DNA of 64,000 nucleotides from Aerococcaceae bacterium DSM 111021. GTDB taxonomy: Bacteria; Bacillota; Bacilli; Lactobacillales; Aerococcaceae. Positions 19,847 through 27,412 of this stretch are shown here, piece after piece (positions within the stretch are counted from its first letter, which is position 1; every line of letters starts with the position of its first letter). The stretch lies in the NCBI GenBank assembly GCA_020112395.1, contig JACCEK010000002.1, forward strand, positions 558,001 to 622,000, written 5' to 3'. Below the pieces are notes generated by a model. That model was given only the letters and a program-made list of their open reading frames with translations. It did not search any database and was not told the DNA's origin. The position numbers and the translations under genes are program-made.

Positions 19847-20495
19847 GTTAATAAAATTAATTATTCTTTTAAGTTTAATCGTTACGCAGGTTCAAATCGT
19901 TTCAGCCCAAATCTTTGATTATGATGGGACTTATCTAACTGATGATGAAACACAAGTTATTTCAGGTTTTCACTTTGATCAAAAAAATAATACTGTCGTT
20001 GTTATTACCCAAAATTCACCCACCATGAATCCAACTAATTTGAGTAATCGGACACGTCTAAGTAATATCCAAACTTATATAGATGATCATATTGATTTTA
20101 ACTCTATGACCGATGCAGAAGTGAGCTCATTCAATGAAAAACATGGTATTGACTATGCTGAAGCTTATCGAGCAACAGCAGATATCGTAGCAAATAGTGG
20201 TGGGGAGACTTGGCGTTTTATCTTTGATTTACAAAATCCAGGCATTCTAAATTTAGCTTCTTTCAATTTTTCATCCAATTCAGCACAAGGTAGGACGCCA
20301 CACGTCATATATATCAACGAGCCTAATATTAAGTTCAATCGAAATTTATGGGAAGTATCAATGTATGATATTTCTACTCCCCTATTACGTTTTGAAGCTA
20401 ATACTAATACAACTTATATTAAGGATGACTACGGTGTTGTCTACAATTTAGAAACTGATGTTCCTGACGATCTCGATTTTCTTTTGTTTGATTAA
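19839..20495 (+). CDS. Secreted protein of unknown function (paralogue B)
   Basis: A 218-residue exported protein with a signal peptide ending near VSAQ. It shares YDGTYLTDDETQVISGFHFD and LLRFEANT ... DDYGVVYNLE with the preceding protein, while the centre differs. Its start overlaps the end of paralogue A by 8 bases, so the two are translationally coupled. There is no lipobox, sortase signal or catalytic motif that I can recognise. Confidence 0.75.
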   Translation: MNKLIKLIILLSLIVTQVQIVSAQIFDYDGTYLTDDETQVISGFHFDQKNNTVVVITQNSPTMNPTNLSNRTRLSNIQTYIDDHIDFNSMTDAEVSSFNEKHGIDYAEAYRATADIVANSGGETWRFIFDLQNPGILNLASFNFSSNSAQGRTPHVIYINEPNIKFNRNLWEVSMYDISTPLLRFEANTNTTYIKDDYGVVYNLETDVPDDLDFLLFD

Positions 20496-20512
20496 GCCTC
20501 ATCATAAAATAC

Positions 20513-20550
20513 AAATATCCCCATCAGCTTTGTTGCTGATGGGGATATTT
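20513..20550. terminator. Bidirectional terminator
   Basis: AAATATCCCCATCAG pairs perfectly with CTGATGGGGATATTT between convergent genes. Confidence 0.88.
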
Positions 20551-20553
20551 AAC

Positions 20554-21465
20554 TTATTCTCCGCTATATCTCAATGAATTCTCATACGTTAATTGGCGGT
20601 CATGGAATGCCTGGATTTCTGCTTCAATACTTGGGTAAATTTCTTTTACTACAACATCTTCACTGCTAGCACTATTTTGAGCTTCTTGATATAGTGACAG
20701 GACTTTATCGGGTCCTGCTTGATTCAGTCTTCCATAAGTTAATTCTGAATTAGCGATAATAATCGAACTAATTGCACTGTATGTTTCATAGTTCTCATTA
20801 CGCAATAGATTTAAATCAGGGTATTCATTCGCAATATCTCGGTACAATTCTAAGTATATATCTTCGCTACCGGCTTCTTGATGAGTGTGATATCGATTGA
20901 CTAAAAATTGACTATCGACCTCACGTAATTGTTCACGGTTAATTGGTTGTTCTGTAATCATATTGTCGTGGATTATATAAGCAAGCTCTTCTTCAGCATT
21001 GCGGTTAAACGTCACTTCTGGCTGAGGGATTAAGATATCTTCATTCTCATCATAGACAAAGTAGAAGGTTTCAGTCGTCATGGCTGCTTCTTCTTCACCA
21101 TAACGCATTGAATAATCATTAATATTTGTGTTAAGAATATAAAGTGTTCTCTCTGAATTATCGTCAATACCATCCACTTCAAAGTTCTCTTCAACTTGAG
21201 TCATATCAATAGTATAGTAGACTGAGCCATTGTAATCATCAGTTATTATCATTTGGTTACCACGCAAGATAGCCGACTGACTCGTCATGTCACCTTCATA
21301 CGACCAGACACCTTGAATCTCTTCTGGGATTCCTTCAAACTCATTCAACTCTTGGGCCAATATTAATTCCGGTTGCTCTAGCATCATCGATTGATCATGG
21401 GCTGTTACATTGATAATAGCTATCGTACATAATAAAGCTAAAACAATATCACGAATACGTCTCAT
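20554..21465 (-). CDS. Exported protein of unknown function
   Basis: A 303-residue protein with an N-terminal hydrophobic segment (IVLALLCTIAIINVTA) that should act as a signal peptide or anchor. It is followed by a beta-rich segment (IQGVWSYEGDMTSQSAILRG) that recalls small lipocalin-like domains of Gram-positive exported proteins, and then a mostly helical C-terminal half. GGGAGGG lies before the ATG. It has no cysteine for lipid attachment. It is monocistronic and convergent with the secreted paralogue pair. Family not recognised. Confidence 0.7.
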   Translation of the reverse strand: MRRIRDIVLALLCTIAIINVTAHDQSMMLEQPELILAQELNEFEGIPEEIQGVWSYEGDMTSQSAILRGNQMIITDDYNGSVYYTIDMTQVEENFEVDGIDDNSERTLYILNTNINDYSMRYGEEEAAMTTETFYFVYDENEDILIPQPEVTFNRNAEEELAYIIHDNMITEQPINREQLREVDSQFLVNRYHTHQEAGSEDIYLELYRDIANEYPDLNLLRNENYETYSAISSIIIANSELTYGRLNQAGPDKVLSLYQEAQNSASSEDVVVKEIYPSIEAEIQAFHDRQLTYENSLRYSGE

Positions 21466-21589
21466 CTAATCCCTCCCTATTGCTTGTTATACCAATTATA
21501 GCAATCATTCAAAGGGAATGGTGTGAAGTTTACTTGAAGATTATGACGATATTGTGACATTAATTAAGATATGCTACATGACTCGGTAT

Positions 21590-22096
21590 TTATCTATTCT
21601 GCTTAATGTCGTTAATTTTATCGATGACTTCAGCTGATAAGCGTACCAAGCTATCTTTGTGTGCAATTTCTAACACTTGGGCTTCACTCATCCACTGGTA
21701 ACCTTGCGTCTCGCCTTCTTGAAGCTGAATCGCGTCTTTTTTAATATCAGTTATACAATAGTAGTCGCGTTGTAAATAATGTTTCTCTTCCAACACATTC
21801 ACAGGACTAATCTCATATAAGACATCGGCTTGTATGCCTGTTTCTTCCCATAACTCGCGCCTAGCACCTTCTTCAAAGTCTTCACCTTTAATTGTGCTTC
21901 CCCCTGCGCTCAGTTCATATTCACCCGCGCAACTCGCCTTGTCCTCTGAACGCTTCATAACTAAATAATCACCATCAGTGTGTTGCACAATAATATTAAT
22001 AATTTTGTGATACGCTCCTTGAGGAAGCAATTCTCCTCGAACGTGATCCGTCTTCAACATTACGCCACTGCGATTATATAAATCCCACAATTCCAT
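21590..22096 (-). CDS. NUDIX hydrolase
   Basis: This 168-residue protein carries the Nudix box GSTIKGEDFEEGARRELWEETG, recognisable as GX5EX7REUXEEXG, near residues 66-88. The N-terminus (ELWDLYNRSG) resembles the IPP-isomerase-like and YfcD-type Nudix proteins, so the substrate could be a nucleotide-sugar or other diphosphate. The metal-binding glutamates are intact. It begins 12 bases after the GNAT gene, with GAGGAGG before the ATG, so the two form an operon. Confidence 0.88.
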   Translation of the reverse strand: MELWDLYNRSGVMLKTDHVRGELLPQGAYHKIINIIVQHTDGDYLVMKRSEDKASCAGEYELSAGGSTIKGEDFEEGARRELWEETGIQADVLYEISPVNVLEEKHYLQRDYYCITDIKKDAIQLQEGETQGYQWMSEAQVLEIAHKDSLVRLSAEVIDKINDIKQNR

Positions 22097-22108
22097 AAAG
22101 CACCTCCT

Positions 22109-22966
22109 CTATTCACTTAAATAGATTACTTCTGATATAACTTCAAAGCCATTTTTCTGATATAAATACTTGGCATGTTCATTCTCTTTCTCAACAGACA
22201 AACGAAACGGTCTTTTCGATTGTTTAGATAATTGTTCCATCATTATATAGATTCCTTGCGTACCAACGCCTTGTCCTTGATACTTAGTATCTACAGCTAA
22301 GCCAAATAGATAATAGTAATCATCTGTTATATTCACAGAACTCGACCCTACAATCTTCTCGTCCTCATTCAAAAATACATAGATAGCATGTTCAGCGTCA
22401 CCAATACTACCTTCTGCATAAGTCATAGCCTCTTTGAATGAACTATCGAATGCTTCTGATTGAAACGAGGCAATATTATGCGCATCATTCATAACCGCTT
22501 CTCGCACACTTATCTGACCTTCTACAAACGATTTATCCAGCCTCTCATCAGCTTGCATAATATATTCAGTCTCATCCCAATTAATTTGATAAGCATCTTG
22601 TAAGTAAGCTGTTTCTTCTATAAAACGTCTTTCACTAATATAAACAATGTTATCTATATCGTAGGCTTGTACTATACTTTTAGCATTTTCAATTAACACC
22701 TTTGCGATACCTTGTCGTCTATACTCTGGATGAACGATAACAGATAATTCTGCTTCTTCGGAATTATCTGCATAAATTGATAAAAATCCGACTAATACAT
22801 CCTCCTGCCAAGCAAACTGAAAAGCTGGCATTGATTGATCAAAGTTAAACCGACTGTCTAAATAAATATCCCGATACGTTTGGTCATGTTCTTGAATAAC
22901 CGCCTCTAACTCTGTCACGCTAGCAATGAGTGACTCATCTAAAGTTATTTTTTCTTCTATTCTCAT
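22109..22966 (-). CDS. Tandem-domain GNAT acetyltransferase
   Basis: The 285 residues comprise two GNAT domains. The first has the acetyl-CoA loop HPEYRRQGIAKVLI (about residue 80); the second has DTKYQGQGVGTQGIYIMM and the closing AKYLYQKNGFEVISE. Both pyrophosphate loops (Q/R-x-x-G-x-G/A) are intact. The acceptor is unknown. Upstream gene of a two-gene unit with the Nudix hydrolase. Confidence 0.85.
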   Translation of the reverse strand: MRIEEKITLDESLIASVTELEAVIQEHDQTYRDIYLDSRFNFDQSMPAFQFAWQEDVLVGFLSIYADNSEEAELSVIVHPEYRRQGIAKVLIENAKSIVQAYDIDNIVYISERRFIEETAYLQDAYQINWDETEYIMQADERLDKSFVEGQISVREAVMNDAHNIASFQSEAFDSSFKEAMTYAEGSIGDAEHAIYVFLNEDEKIVGSSSVNITDDYYYLFGLAVDTKYQGQGVGTQGIYIMMEQLSKQSKRPFRLSVEKENEHAKYLYQKNGFEVISEVIYLSE

Positions 22967-23057
22967 CTTATTCCCCTAATATTTTTACTTAAATCCAATT
23001 TTAGCACATTTAATTCTAACTATGGTATACTATCAAAAAATCAATTGAGGTGTTAAT

Positions 23058-23684
23058 ATGATAAATCCTAAATTAGTTGAATATATTGAAGCAAATATAA
23101 TTCCTCAATACAAAGCCTATGATGGTGCTCACCAGCCAGATCACGTCTATCAAGTTATCGAAAATAGCTTGGATATCGCGAAGAATTATGCGGTGAGTTT
23201 AAATATGGTATATGCTGTTGCTGCCTATCATGATATTGGCTTAAAGTTTGGACGCCAAGGACATGAATCATCATCTCGGAAGATTATTGAATCTGATTTT
23301 GTCTTAAGAACATTTTTTAATGATAATGAGATTAAAATTATTGGGCAAGCTGCAGAGGACCACCGTGCTTCCCTTCCTTATGAACCTCGTTCTCTTTATG
23401 GAAAGATTATCTCGGAAGCTGACCGTGATATAGATTTTGAACGTCTTCTTAGCCGAACAATTCTATATAGTTTGGATCATTACCCTGATTTTGTTAAAGA
23501 AGCTACTTACGAACAAGTATACGCCCATATGAAGGAAAAGTATGGCCCTTCTGGTCGAATCAAATTATGGTTAGGCTATGAACCTAACGTCCAAAACTTA
23601 AAAATAGTTCATGAGATACTCGCTGATGAAACAGCTTTTCGAAAAGCCTTTGAACTTTTATATACTAAGTATAAGAATAATTAA
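23058..23684 (+). CDS. HD-domain phosphohydrolase
   Basis: A 208-residue protein with the HD metal ligands: H in HQPDHVYQVIENSL, HD in AAYHDIGLKFG, a histidine in AAEDHRAS and D in SEADRDIDF. This is the YedJ/YpgQ-like subfamily of cytoplasmic phosphohydrolases, usually of unknown substrate. AATTGAGGTG precedes the ATG. It stands alone, divergent from the GNAT gene. Confidence 0.85.
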   Translation: MINPKLVEYIEANIIPQYKAYDGAHQPDHVYQVIENSLDIAKNYAVSLNMVYAVAAYHDIGLKFGRQGHESSSRKIIESDFVLRTFFNDNEIKIIGQAAEDHRASLPYEPRSLYGKIISEADRDIDFERLLSRTILYSLDHYPDFVKEATYEQVYAHMKEKYGPSGRIKLWLGYEPNVQNLKIVHEILADETAFRKAFELLYTKYKNN

Positions 23685-23758
23685 TCGATTACCCAACATT
23701 ATTTAAGGATACTTTTTGTCCCTAAGTAATGTTATTTATTTGCAGCAAAGGTCATTTT

Positions 23759-23804
23759 ACTGCCACTTAATATACAAATGCATATTAAGTGACAGTGATT
23801 TTTT
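23759..23804 (+). terminator. Terminator between the HD gene and the SOD-like gene
   Basis: ACTGCCACTTAATAT pairs with ATATTAAGTGACAGT with one mismatch, then a T-run follows. A looser hairpin (23696-23735) lies just upstream. Confidence 0.75.
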
Positions 23805-23849
23805 AACGTGTTAGCATGTGTATAAGATAAGAAAAGGGAGATTGATATC

Positions 23850-24590
23850 ATGAAAAATTTTAAAAAACTAGTGACACTAACAAGTGCAGGTTTACTATTA
23901 AGTGCATTCAACCCTTCTACTATGACAATTTTTGCAGAAGAAAGCTCAGATAGTGTTGAAACGACTGAAGGAACAGAGTCAGAAGCAACAACTGAAGAAT
24001 CAGCTGAGTCAACTGAAGAATATGCATTTGAAGTTGAAACAGACGTAATTAATTCAGACGAAGAAGTGATCGGTACAGCAACGTTCAGAGAAGACCAAGA
24101 AGGATTAGTTACTGTAGAATTAGAGTTAGAAGGTCTTGAAGAAGGTGAATTTGGTATGCATATTCACGAAGTTGGTTTAGCAACAGCTCCAACATTTGAA
24201 GATGCAGGAAGCCACTTCAACCCTACTGATGTTGAACATGGAACCGACTCAGAAACAGGTCCTCATGCTGGAGACTTACCAAACTTAATGGTTGGAGAAG
24301 ATGGAACCGTGAGTGAAACCATTGAAATTCCTGATGTAACCCTAGATCCTGAAGGTGAAAACACATTGAATTCAACGGATGGAACAACTTTAATTATCCA
24401 TACAGAAGCAGATGATTATGAGACTCAACCAACAGGTGATGCTGGAGATCGTCAAGCTGCAGCAGTTATCTTTGCACCATTAGAAGATAGTGAATTTTAT
24501 GAAGCAGAATCTGACCAATCATCAGATGAAGAAAGTTCAATTGATTCAGAAGAAGCACCAGAAGAGTCTTCTGAAGAATCAAGCGAATAA
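23850..24590 (+). CDS. Secreted Cu/Zn superoxide dismutase-like protein
   Basis: A 246-residue protein with a signal peptide (cleavage near IFAEE), a Glu/Ser/Thr-rich linker, a SodC domain (about residues 50-215) and a Ser/Glu/Asp-rich C-terminal tail. All seven family metal ligands are visible: HIH, the His of GSHFNP, the His of EHGTD, the His and Asp of GPHAGDLPN, and the His of IIHTEADD. The arginine of GDAGDRQAAAV is also kept. The protein has no cysteine at all, so the usual structural disulfide is absent. There is no LPxTG motif or lipobox. AAAAGGGAG precedes the ATG. Confidence 0.85.
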   Translation: MKNFKKLVTLTSAGLLLSAFNPSTMTIFAEESSDSVETTEGTESEATTEESAESTEEYAFEVETDVINSDEEVIGTATFREDQEGLVTVELELEGLEEGEFGMHIHEVGLATAPTFEDAGSHFNPTDVEHGTDSETGPHAGDLPNLMVGEDGTVSETIEIPDVTLDPEGENTLNSTDGTTLIIHTEADDYETQPTGDAGDRQAAAVIFAPLEDSEFYEAESDQSSDEESSIDSEEAPEESSEESSE

Positions 24591-24624
24591 TAGAACCTTT
24601 CGGTAAAAGTATGACATAATTTAA

Positions 24625-24677
24625 GGCATGACCAAGTTAGCGCGGGACTCTCCCTCCAACTTGGTCATGCCTTTTTT
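24625..24677 (+). terminator. Terminator after the SOD-like gene
   Basis: GGCATGACCAAGTT pairs perfectly with AACTTGGTCATGCC and is followed by six T residues. Confidence 0.9.
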
Positions 24678-24821
24678 GAATGTAGCAGCGTTATCGGATT
24701 GCATAAAGTTAACTGAAACCATATTTTACATTCTTCCGGTTAATCGTTTTTGCTAGAAGAATTGGCTTTATCATCCTACCAGTATCAAATATATCGAAAT
24801 GATTGGGTAACGGTGGATTGA

Positions 24822-25149
24822 CTACCATACCAGTTTTCATATGAGAGGTAACAAGGTCTTAACTACCATACCAGTTTTCATATGAGAGGTAACAAGGCCT
24901 TGACTACCATACCAGAATTCATATGATAGGTAACGGAGCCTTAACTACCATACCAGTTTTCATATGATAGGTAACGAAGGCTTGCCTACCATACCAGTTT
25001 CCATATGATAGGTAACAGTGCCTTAACTACTATACCAGTTTTCATATGAGAGGTAACAGAGCCTTAACTACCGTACCAGTTTTCATATGATAGCTAACAG
25101 AGCCTTAACTTCCATACCAGTTTTCATATGATAGGTAACAGTGCCTTAT
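24822..25149. repeat. Eight tandem copies of a 41-bp non-coding repeat
   Basis: Units start exactly every 41 bases at 24822, 24863, 24904, 24945, 24986, 25027, 25068 and 25109. The core reads CTACCATACCAGTTTTCATA, then TGATAGGTAAC, then a short variable spacer. CTACCATA and TATGATAG form an imperfect dyad around each core. Decayed partial units flank both ends (about 24775-24820 and 25153-25170). The repeat is out of phase with codons (41 is not a multiple of 3) and contains stops, so it is not coding. Confidence 0.95.
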
Positions 25150-25179
25150 TACTCATTCTACCAGCTAACCCCAAAACAT

Positions 25180-25238
25180 AAAAAGCATGGTCGAAAGGAT
25201 AAGGTTTATAACCTACTACCTATTCAATCATGCTTTTT
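25180..25238 (-). terminator. Terminator after the small membrane protein
   Basis: AAAAAGCATG pairs with CATGCTTTTT, with an inner AGGTTTATAACCT hairpin. A T-run follows on the minus strand. Confidence 0.65.
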
Positions 25239-25280
25239 CGTTTGGTTTATAAATGTTTAACCTGCCTCATTTAACTATAG

Positions 25281-25718
25281 CTACTCTCTAAATTCCCCTT
25301 GATTATAACGACGTATATTCTGTTCTCCGTCAATTGTTCGGTCAATGAGCATTACAGTTATTGTGACGAAAATAAATGTATAATTAATCGGGCTAAGGTA
25401 GGACAGTAATAACCCGGAAATTCCTCCCCAAATTAAAGCTTTACCTAAATAGCTCTTTAGAAGTCTTGTAAAGAAGCCTTCTACATCTTCAGTTGTGACT
25501 AATGTTTGTCGAGTAAATAATGCTTTTGGCAAATATGGACGTAGTTGATTCAAGATAGCTGAGTGAATAATCAGAAAAAACCCCAGAATCATAACAATAA
25601 TTCGATACGCATTATCCATTTCATTTAATCGTAGATTTGCATACAAATAGTAATAAAGTATAGGAAGTAAAGTCAGTGATCTCAGTAGAATACTCACGCC
25701 AACATTTTTCCAATTCAT
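25281..25718 (-). CDS. Small membrane protein of unknown function
   Basis: A 145-residue protein with four probable membrane helices (SILLRSLTLLPILYYYLYA, YRIIVMILGFFLIIHSAIL, ALIWGGISGLLLSYL, TFIFVTITVMLI) and a short charged C-terminus. No family is recognised. It has a good ribosome site (AAAGGAG) and its own terminators on both sides, so it is monocistronic. Confidence 0.65.
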   Translation of the reverse strand: MNWKNVGVSILLRSLTLLPILYYYLYANLRLNEMDNAYRIIVMILGFFLIIHSAILNQLRPYLPKALFTRQTLVTTEDVEGFFTRLLKSYLGKALIWGGISGLLLSYLSPINYTFIFVTITVMLIDRTIDGEQNIRRYNQGEFRE

Positions 25719-25777
25719 ATTGATCTCCTTTATATAATAAATGCGTCAGTCTTACTTATAGTTTACCATAGTAAAAC

Positions 25778-25815
25778 ATAAAAAAGCTTAGCCATTTTGT
25801 ATATGGCTAAGCTTT
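25778..25815 (-). terminator. Terminator after the metallophosphoesterase gene
   Basis: AAAGCTTAGCCAT pairs with ATGGCTAAGCTTT and is followed by a T-run on the minus strand. Confidence 0.88.
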
Positions 25816-25826
25816 AGACGTTATTA

Positions 25827-26642
25827 TCAATGTAAATCGACAACTACAATTTCAGGTGGGTTGAAGATTCTTGGAAATTGTTGATTTTGAACCATTAAAC
25901 CACGGCTCACAATCATTTTTGACCCATTCGCTAACTCATATTCTCCACCAGCATACTTTGGAAAGATGCCTTGTTGTGGTGAATATAGACCATTAATTAA
26001 ACCAGGTACACGGAATTGTCCACCGTGTGCGTGTCCTGATAAAATGAGATCAAATGGATATTTTTCATAACGTTCAACTTGTTCAGGGCGATGACTAATT
26101 AATACATTAACGTATCTAGTGTCCAGATTCTTACCAACTCGCTTCAATTGCTTGCTGAATAAGCGTTTATTTTGCGCATCATCCACACCGTTAATAATTA
26201 CACTTGTCTTTCCAATTGGCACTTCTACACTATCACCTTCAAGCACTTGAATATTCATCCCTCGGATTAAGCGTTTAAAGCCTGCAAGGTGCTTCATTCG
26301 TAATTCATGGTTACCCGTTACATAGAATGTCGGATAATGACGCCCTAACCAGTCTAATAACACTGTTGCTGGATGAACATCACCAACATAATCATAGATA
26401 TCTCCGCCTAAAAGCACAATATCGGGTTTTTGTTCAGCAATGTGTTCAATTAATGTTGTTTGCTTTTCACCAAACTGATTATTATGTAAGTCACTCAAGA
26501 ATAGAATCCGAATATTATCATGTACTTTACTGCTCTTTACATGATATTTTTTAATCTGAATCGACGTATCAAAGGCTTTACTTGCGACAGCGATGCCAGA
26601 AAAAGTTAAAGCTAATTTAGTTAATGTCTTCATTTTCATCAT
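25827..26642 (-). CDS. Metallophosphoesterase, YkuE/YaeI type
   Basis: A calcineurin-like phosphoesterase of about 271 residues. The metal-ligand blocks appear in order: FLSDLHNNQFG, LLGGDIYDYVGD, YVTGNHELR, LISHRPEQ and LSGHAHGGQFRVPG. Proteins of this type (YkuE, YaeI) act near the membrane, and YkuE has a twin-arginine signal. Here only a short hydrophobic N-terminus is present (LTKLALTFSGIAVASKAF). I start it at the ATG giving MMKMKT, 9 bases after GGGGAG. Substrate unknown. Confidence 0.9.
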   Translation of the reverse strand: MMKMKTLTKLALTFSGIAVASKAFDTSIQIKKYHVKSSKVHDNIRILFLSDLHNNQFGEKQTTLIEHIAEQKPDIVLLGGDIYDYVGDVHPATVLLDWLGRHYPTFYVTGNHELRMKHLAGFKRLIRGMNIQVLEGDSVEVPIGKTSVIINGVDDAQNKRLFSKQLKRVGKNLDTRYVNVLISHRPEQVERYEKYPFDLILSGHAHGGQFRVPGLINGLYSPQQGIFPKYAGGEYELANGSKMIVSRGLMVQNQQFPRIFNPPEIVVVDLH

Positions 26643-26753
26643 CTTCACCCACTCCCCTATAACTTACTATTTTACTACGAAAACCTTCTCATTTAGATTA
26701 TATTTCACTTATAAAGTAGTCATAATCTTTTCGTTTACTCAATGGAACCTCAT

Positions 26754-27077
26754 TTAAAGTATATGATGAAGTGTTTGATTGTCAATTTTATAGATTTGTT
26801 GAGCCACACGATTAACAAATTCGTCATCATGTGATGTGAATATAACCGTTCCAGGATAGTTTTTAAGAAATACCTCAAGTGCCTCAATTGTAAAGACATC
26901 TATAAAGTTCGTAGGTTCGTCTAAGACCAAGACATTTGTTGGTTTAATAAACATCTCTGCCATCGCGACACGAGTCGCTTCTCCTCCACTTAATTGTTTT
27001 AATGGGGTCTGAAGTTGAATTTTATTAAACCCCAAGTTACTTAACACCGAACGAACAAATGCTTCATCAAAATCAGT
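26754..27077 (-). pseudogene. Truncated ABC-F ATPase (C-terminal remnant)
   Basis: About 107 codons encode only the end of an ABC-F protein: signature LSGGEATRVAMAEM, Walker B VLVLDEPTNFID, and the switch region FTSHDDEFVNRVAQQIY. The first ATPase domain and the Walker A of the second are missing, and the frame closes with a stop just upstream. ABC-F proteins act on the ribosome, some giving antibiotic resistance. The remnant begins about 11 bases after the MazG-like gene, which suggests that insertion or deletion of the neighbouring pair removed the front of the gene. Confidence 0.85.
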
Positions 27078-27088
27078 TTATCCATTAA

Positions 27089-27412
27089 CTACAATTCAGT
27101 ATACTTATCCTTCTTATCTTTACTCTTAGCTACTGGGTATTTTTCATTATTCTTAATTAACTTTCGCTCAATTAATTCATCAATGTCTAAATTAAGGTTA
27201 TCAGCTAACATATAACTGTAGATTAAAACATCCGCTAATTCATCTTTGATCTGCTCGATATCTTTAATACCTTCTTCGGCTGTTTTCCATTGGAATACTT
27301 CTAACAACTCAGACGCTTCTAAGGTAATTGATAAAGCTAAATCTTTCTCATTGTGAAACTGACGCCAGTTGCGCTCATCACGAAATTGATTGACTCGGTC
27401 TATACTATTCAT
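27089..27412 (-). CDS. MazG-like nucleotide pyrophosphohydrolase
   Basis: A 107-residue all-alpha NTP pyrophosphatase. The metal-binding pattern EASELLEVFQW (ExxE) followed by DELADVLIYSYMLAD (ExxD) is typical of the MazG/RS21-C6 group, which hydrolyses (d)NTPs to NMP and pyrophosphate. It overlaps the end of the GIY-YIG/DUF2075 gene by 8 bases and so is coupled to it. The partnership suggests a role other than generic nucleotide house-cleaning. Confidence 0.88.
   Translation of the reverse strand: MNSIDRVNQFRDERNWRQFHNEKDLALSITLEASELLEVFQWKTAEEGIKDIEQIKDELADVLIYSYMLADNLNLDIDELIERKLIKNNEKYPVAKSKDKKDKYTEL

Noticed and set aside
24822-25149. CRISPR array
   Set aside because: The whole 41-base period is repeated, with only a few drifting bases between cores. 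There are no unique spacers and no cas genes.
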